From Deltaproteobacteria bacterium (GTDB taxonomy: Bacteria > Desulfobacterota > Desulfuromonadia > Desulfuromonadales > Geopsychrobacteraceae), in the NCBI GenBank assembly GCA_024279255.1, contig JAJRRT010000107.1, positions 179,281-243,280 on the forward strand: DNA of 64,000 bases. Reading direction: 5' to 3'. How positions within the stretch are numbered: the stretch's first letter is position 1; each line of letters starts with the position of its first letter. The notes beneath the pieces are model-generated. The model ran no database searches and was not told where the DNA came from. It saw only the letters and a list, made by a program, of their open reading frames with translations. Positions 61,955 through 64,000 of this stretch are shown piece by piece. A program made the position numbers and the translations under genes.

Positions 61955-62581
61955 ATGACAGCAAAAAACTTATTTACTGCAGAAGAAAAATTACGTATCG
62001 AGGCTGCTGTGAAGCAAGCCGAAAGTCGAACCAGTGGCGAAATCGTGCCGATGGTGATCGATGAGTCCTACGACTATCCGCGCGCAGAAATCCTCGGCGC
62101 TGGCCTTTTTTCGCTAGCCGCAGCAACCTCTCTCAGTTGGGCCTTCCTGGGTGAATCGCTCTGGCACTTTCTCTGGCTTTTTGCCCTCTGCTATTTTCCA
62201 TTCAAACTGCTGATCCGTAGTCTGCCTGTACTCAAACGGCGCCTGATACACCCGGACGAAATCAGCGCTGAGGTTAAAGAGCAGGCAATCGTCGCTTTTT
62301 TAGAGAATGGCCTTCATCACACCCGCGACGAAACCGGCATCCTTATTCTACTCTCGCTCTTTGAGCGCCGAGTTTATGTGCTTGCCGATCGCGGCATTAA
62401 CGATGTCGTCCCGACTGACACCTGGGATGGAATTGTAAACACGATTACCTCTGGAATTCATAGCGGTGACGCCTGTACTGCGCTCTGTAACGCGATTGAA
62501 AATTGTGGCAAACTTCTCGAAACCAATTTTCCCGTCAAATCAGATGATACCGATGAGTTACCCAATCTGATTATCGGTTAA
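61955..62581 (+). CDS. TPM-domain membrane protein
   Basis: The 208-residue protein has a short N-terminal helical region (EEKLRIEAAVKQAESRTSGEIVPMVI), two spans (LGAGLFSLAAATSLSWAFLG, LWHFLWLFALCYFPFKLL) and TPM-like C-terminal sequence (FLENGLHHTRDETGILILLSLFERRVYVLADRGIND). It differs from the preceding TPM gene and lacks the Gly tail. It closes the LemA-TPM-TPM operon, followed by a strong terminator. Confidence 0.9.
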   Translation: MTAKNLFTAEEKLRIEAAVKQAESRTSGEIVPMVIDESYDYPRAEILGAGLFSLAAATSLSWAFLGESLWHFLWLFALCYFPFKLLIRSLPVLKRRLIHPDEISAEVKEQAIVAFLENGLHHTRDETGILILLSLFERRVYVLADRGINDVVPTDTWDGIVNTITSGIHSGDACTALCNAIENCGKLLETNFPVKSDDTDELPNLIIG

Positions 62582-62599
62582 CTCCACACCAATCGACTA

Positions 62600-62642
62600 A
62601 AAAAAGAGACACAGCCCATTTCGGCAGCTGTGTCTCTTTTTT
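62600..62642. terminator. Strong terminator of the LemA-TPM operon
   Basis: AAAAAGAGACACAGC and GCTGTGTCTCTTTTTT pair perfectly around an 11-nt loop, with an A run before and a T run after. Confidence 0.93.
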
Positions 62643-62781
62643 AATCCTCGCCCTCCCAGCCCAAAAGAATATTAAATTGTAGTTCACTTCCATTCTGTGT
62701 CGACTTGAATCGCCGCTCTTCACCGGCAGTGCTATACTTAAAAAACCCTATAGCCCCAGAAAAGAGAGGCCTGTATAACAA

Positions 62782-64000
62782 TGTCAGAGACTCACAATAC
62801 ACAACCGATCTTTGTCGCCGGCGCCGGAGGTTATATCGGCGGTCGGCTGGTGCCACGGCTATTGGAGGCCGGTTACCGGGTCCGTGCACTGGCGCGTAGC
62901 CCGGAAAAATTACGCAACCGACGCTGGGGAAACCATCCACAACTGGAAATTGTGCGGGGCGACATGCTCGACTATCCCAGCTTGTTGCAAGGGCTTATCG
63001 GCTGTCGGGCCGCGTTTTACCTGGTTCATTCCATGAACCCTTCGGTCGATGATTTCTCACATACCGACCGGGTCGCAGCCATGAATATGACTAAGGCCGC
63101 AGCCGCGGCCATGCTGAAACAGATCATCTATTTGGGTGGTTTAGGTGAAGAAGGGAGCGGATTGAGTCACCACTTGCAGTCACGTAGCGAAGTCGGCCGC
63201 TTGCTGGAATTGGGTCCGGTCCCTGTTACCACTTTAAGGGCGGCAATGATTATCGGTTCGGGGAGTGCTGCATTCGAAATTTTGCGCTACCTGGTCGACC
63301 GCCTGCCAATCATTCTAACCCCACGTTGGGTCGATACACCCTGCCAGCCAATCGGCGTAAGAAATGTCCTGCACTACCTGATCGGCTGTCTGGAATGTCC
63401 TGAAACTCTCGGCCAAACATTTGATATTGGCCAGCCAGAAATCCTCAGTTATCACCAGTTGATGGAGATTTACGCCGAAGAAGCAGGGTTACGCAAACGG
63501 CGGATCATCCCACTTCCATTTCTCACCCCGCGCTTAAGTTCTTATTGGATTCATCTGCTGACACCAATCCCGGCCGCCCTGGCTCGCCCCTTGACTGAAG
63601 GCTTGAAGAATCCGGTCGTCTGCCACGACAACCGGATTGCCGAACTGTTACCACAAGATCTGTTCGATTGTCGCAAAGCGATTCATCTTGCCCTTGAGCG
63701 GATGAAAGAGCACTTTGTTGAAAGTTCCTGGACCGATTCTGGCCCGGTACATCCTGCAGAATGGAGCGGCCGTGGCGACCCGGCCTGGGCAGGAGGAAAG
63801 ATTTTCACCGATTCACGACGGATAATTATCGATTCAGAGCCTGCTGAAATCTGGCCAGCAGTTGCCTCGATCGGCGGCGAGGTCGGTTGGTATTATGCCA
63901 ATTGGCTCTGGAAACTGCGTGGCATGATGGACCGGGTTATCGGGGGGGTTGGCCTCAGTCGCGGTCGCCGCGACCTTCAAAATATTTGTCCCGGAGATGC
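62782..64000 (+). CDS. NAD(P)-binding SDR-like protein with DUF2867 tail (cut by window edge)
   Basis: The gene starts at ATG 62782 and runs past the window end, so it is missing from the ORF track in this frame. The Rossmann motif is FVAGAGGYIGGRLVPRLLEAGY, typical of atypical SDR or NmrA-like proteins. Later text (SVDDFSHTDRVAAMNMTKAAAAA, IIYLGGLGEEGSGLSHHLQSRSEV) fits the same family. After about residue 320 the sequence changes to one like DUF2867 (IIIDSEPAEIWPAVASIGGEVGWYYANWLWKLRG), the C-terminal domain of such proteins. Function unknown. The frame stays open to base 64000. Confidence 0.88.

Noticed and set aside
1-64000. CRISPR, tRNA, rRNA, transposase, phage, riboswitch
   Set aside because: Scanned by eye; no convincing example of any was found.

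Overview
The window looks like a chromosomal segment of an anaerobic, respiring, non-phototrophic Gram-negative bacterium of the Desulfuromonadales/Geobacterales type. The assignment rests on the mix of genes: paired six-haem c-type cytochromes, a homodimeric-E1 pyruvate dehydrogenase, a full nar operon with two NarK carriers, NHL-repeat and SHOCT proteins, an outer-membrane envelope, and two in-frame UGA codons that behave as selenocysteine. It is an inference from gene content, not a database match. No rRNA, tRNA, CRISPR array, transposase or phage gene was seen.

Layout. 1-3.6 kb: partial CPA2 antiporter, a zinc-ribbon protein, a small membrane protein, bioA. 3.8-10.7 kb: a metal/thiophile-metal corridor with an ArsR-controlled SO_0444-type permease, a SHOCT protein, then two MerR-controlled operons. 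Operon 1 is merR, MerP-like HMA protein, outer-membrane protein, NHL protein. Operon 2 is merR, a hidden selenocysteine [2Fe-2S]-type protein, a GDCCVxC protein, MerF, a periplasmic DsrE-like protein. The two merR promoters share the same dyad core and the same long 20-bp spacer. 10.7-16.8 kb: DUF302 protein and a tripartite RND efflux operon (TolC, adaptor, pump). 17.0-18.3 kb: a three-gene Fe-S/hemerythrin operon behind an FNR-like box. 18.6-25.0 kb: MscS-type channel, EamA permease, a hypothetical protein and a three-gene cytochrome operon. 25.0-30.7 kb: aceE, aceF, lpd. 30.8-43.4 kb: a CopD/cytochrome b5 fusion divergent from cytochrome c, narGHJI, narK1, narK2, a PAS protein with no ATG start, and a cytochrome c'-like protein, with a symmetric TTGAC-N4-GTCAA box between the divergent units. 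43.5-48.6 kb: DUF1059, MFS carrier, hybrid histidine kinase, B12/radical-SAM protein. 48.7-50.8 kb: PerR-like regulator and catalase sharing an operator. 51.1-54.4 kb: small proteins, a hidden SelW-like selenoprotein, PilZ protein, a decayed protease-like pseudogene, lipoate ligase. 54.5-64 kb: AIM24-like protein, NDH-2, RNase R, LarA, LemA and two TPM proteins, and a partial SDR protein.

How the parts fit. The cell respires nitrate in the cytoplasm (NarGHI) and would meet nitrite and NO; the hemerythrin trio, the cytochrome c' and the FNR-like boxes fit that load. PerR/catalase covers peroxide. The metal corridor combines sensing (ArsR with both alpha3N-type and alpha5-type ligands; MerR with the exact Hg(II) cysteine spacing), uptake or shuttling (MerF, MerP-like, Cys/Sec proteins) and export (permease, RND), but has no mercuric reductase in view.

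Most notable result: two genes absent from the supplied ORF track because they contain UGA. One (9982-10215, minus) has UGA exactly where relatives have the first Cys of a CC pair, followed by a stem-loop at bacterial-SECIS distance. The other (52012-52233, minus) is a SelW-type CxxU protein with a GC-rich stem and a GGUCU loop downstream. A third UGA-interrupted gene (8757-8987, SHOCT) lacks these hallmarks and is called a pseudogene or recoding candidate.
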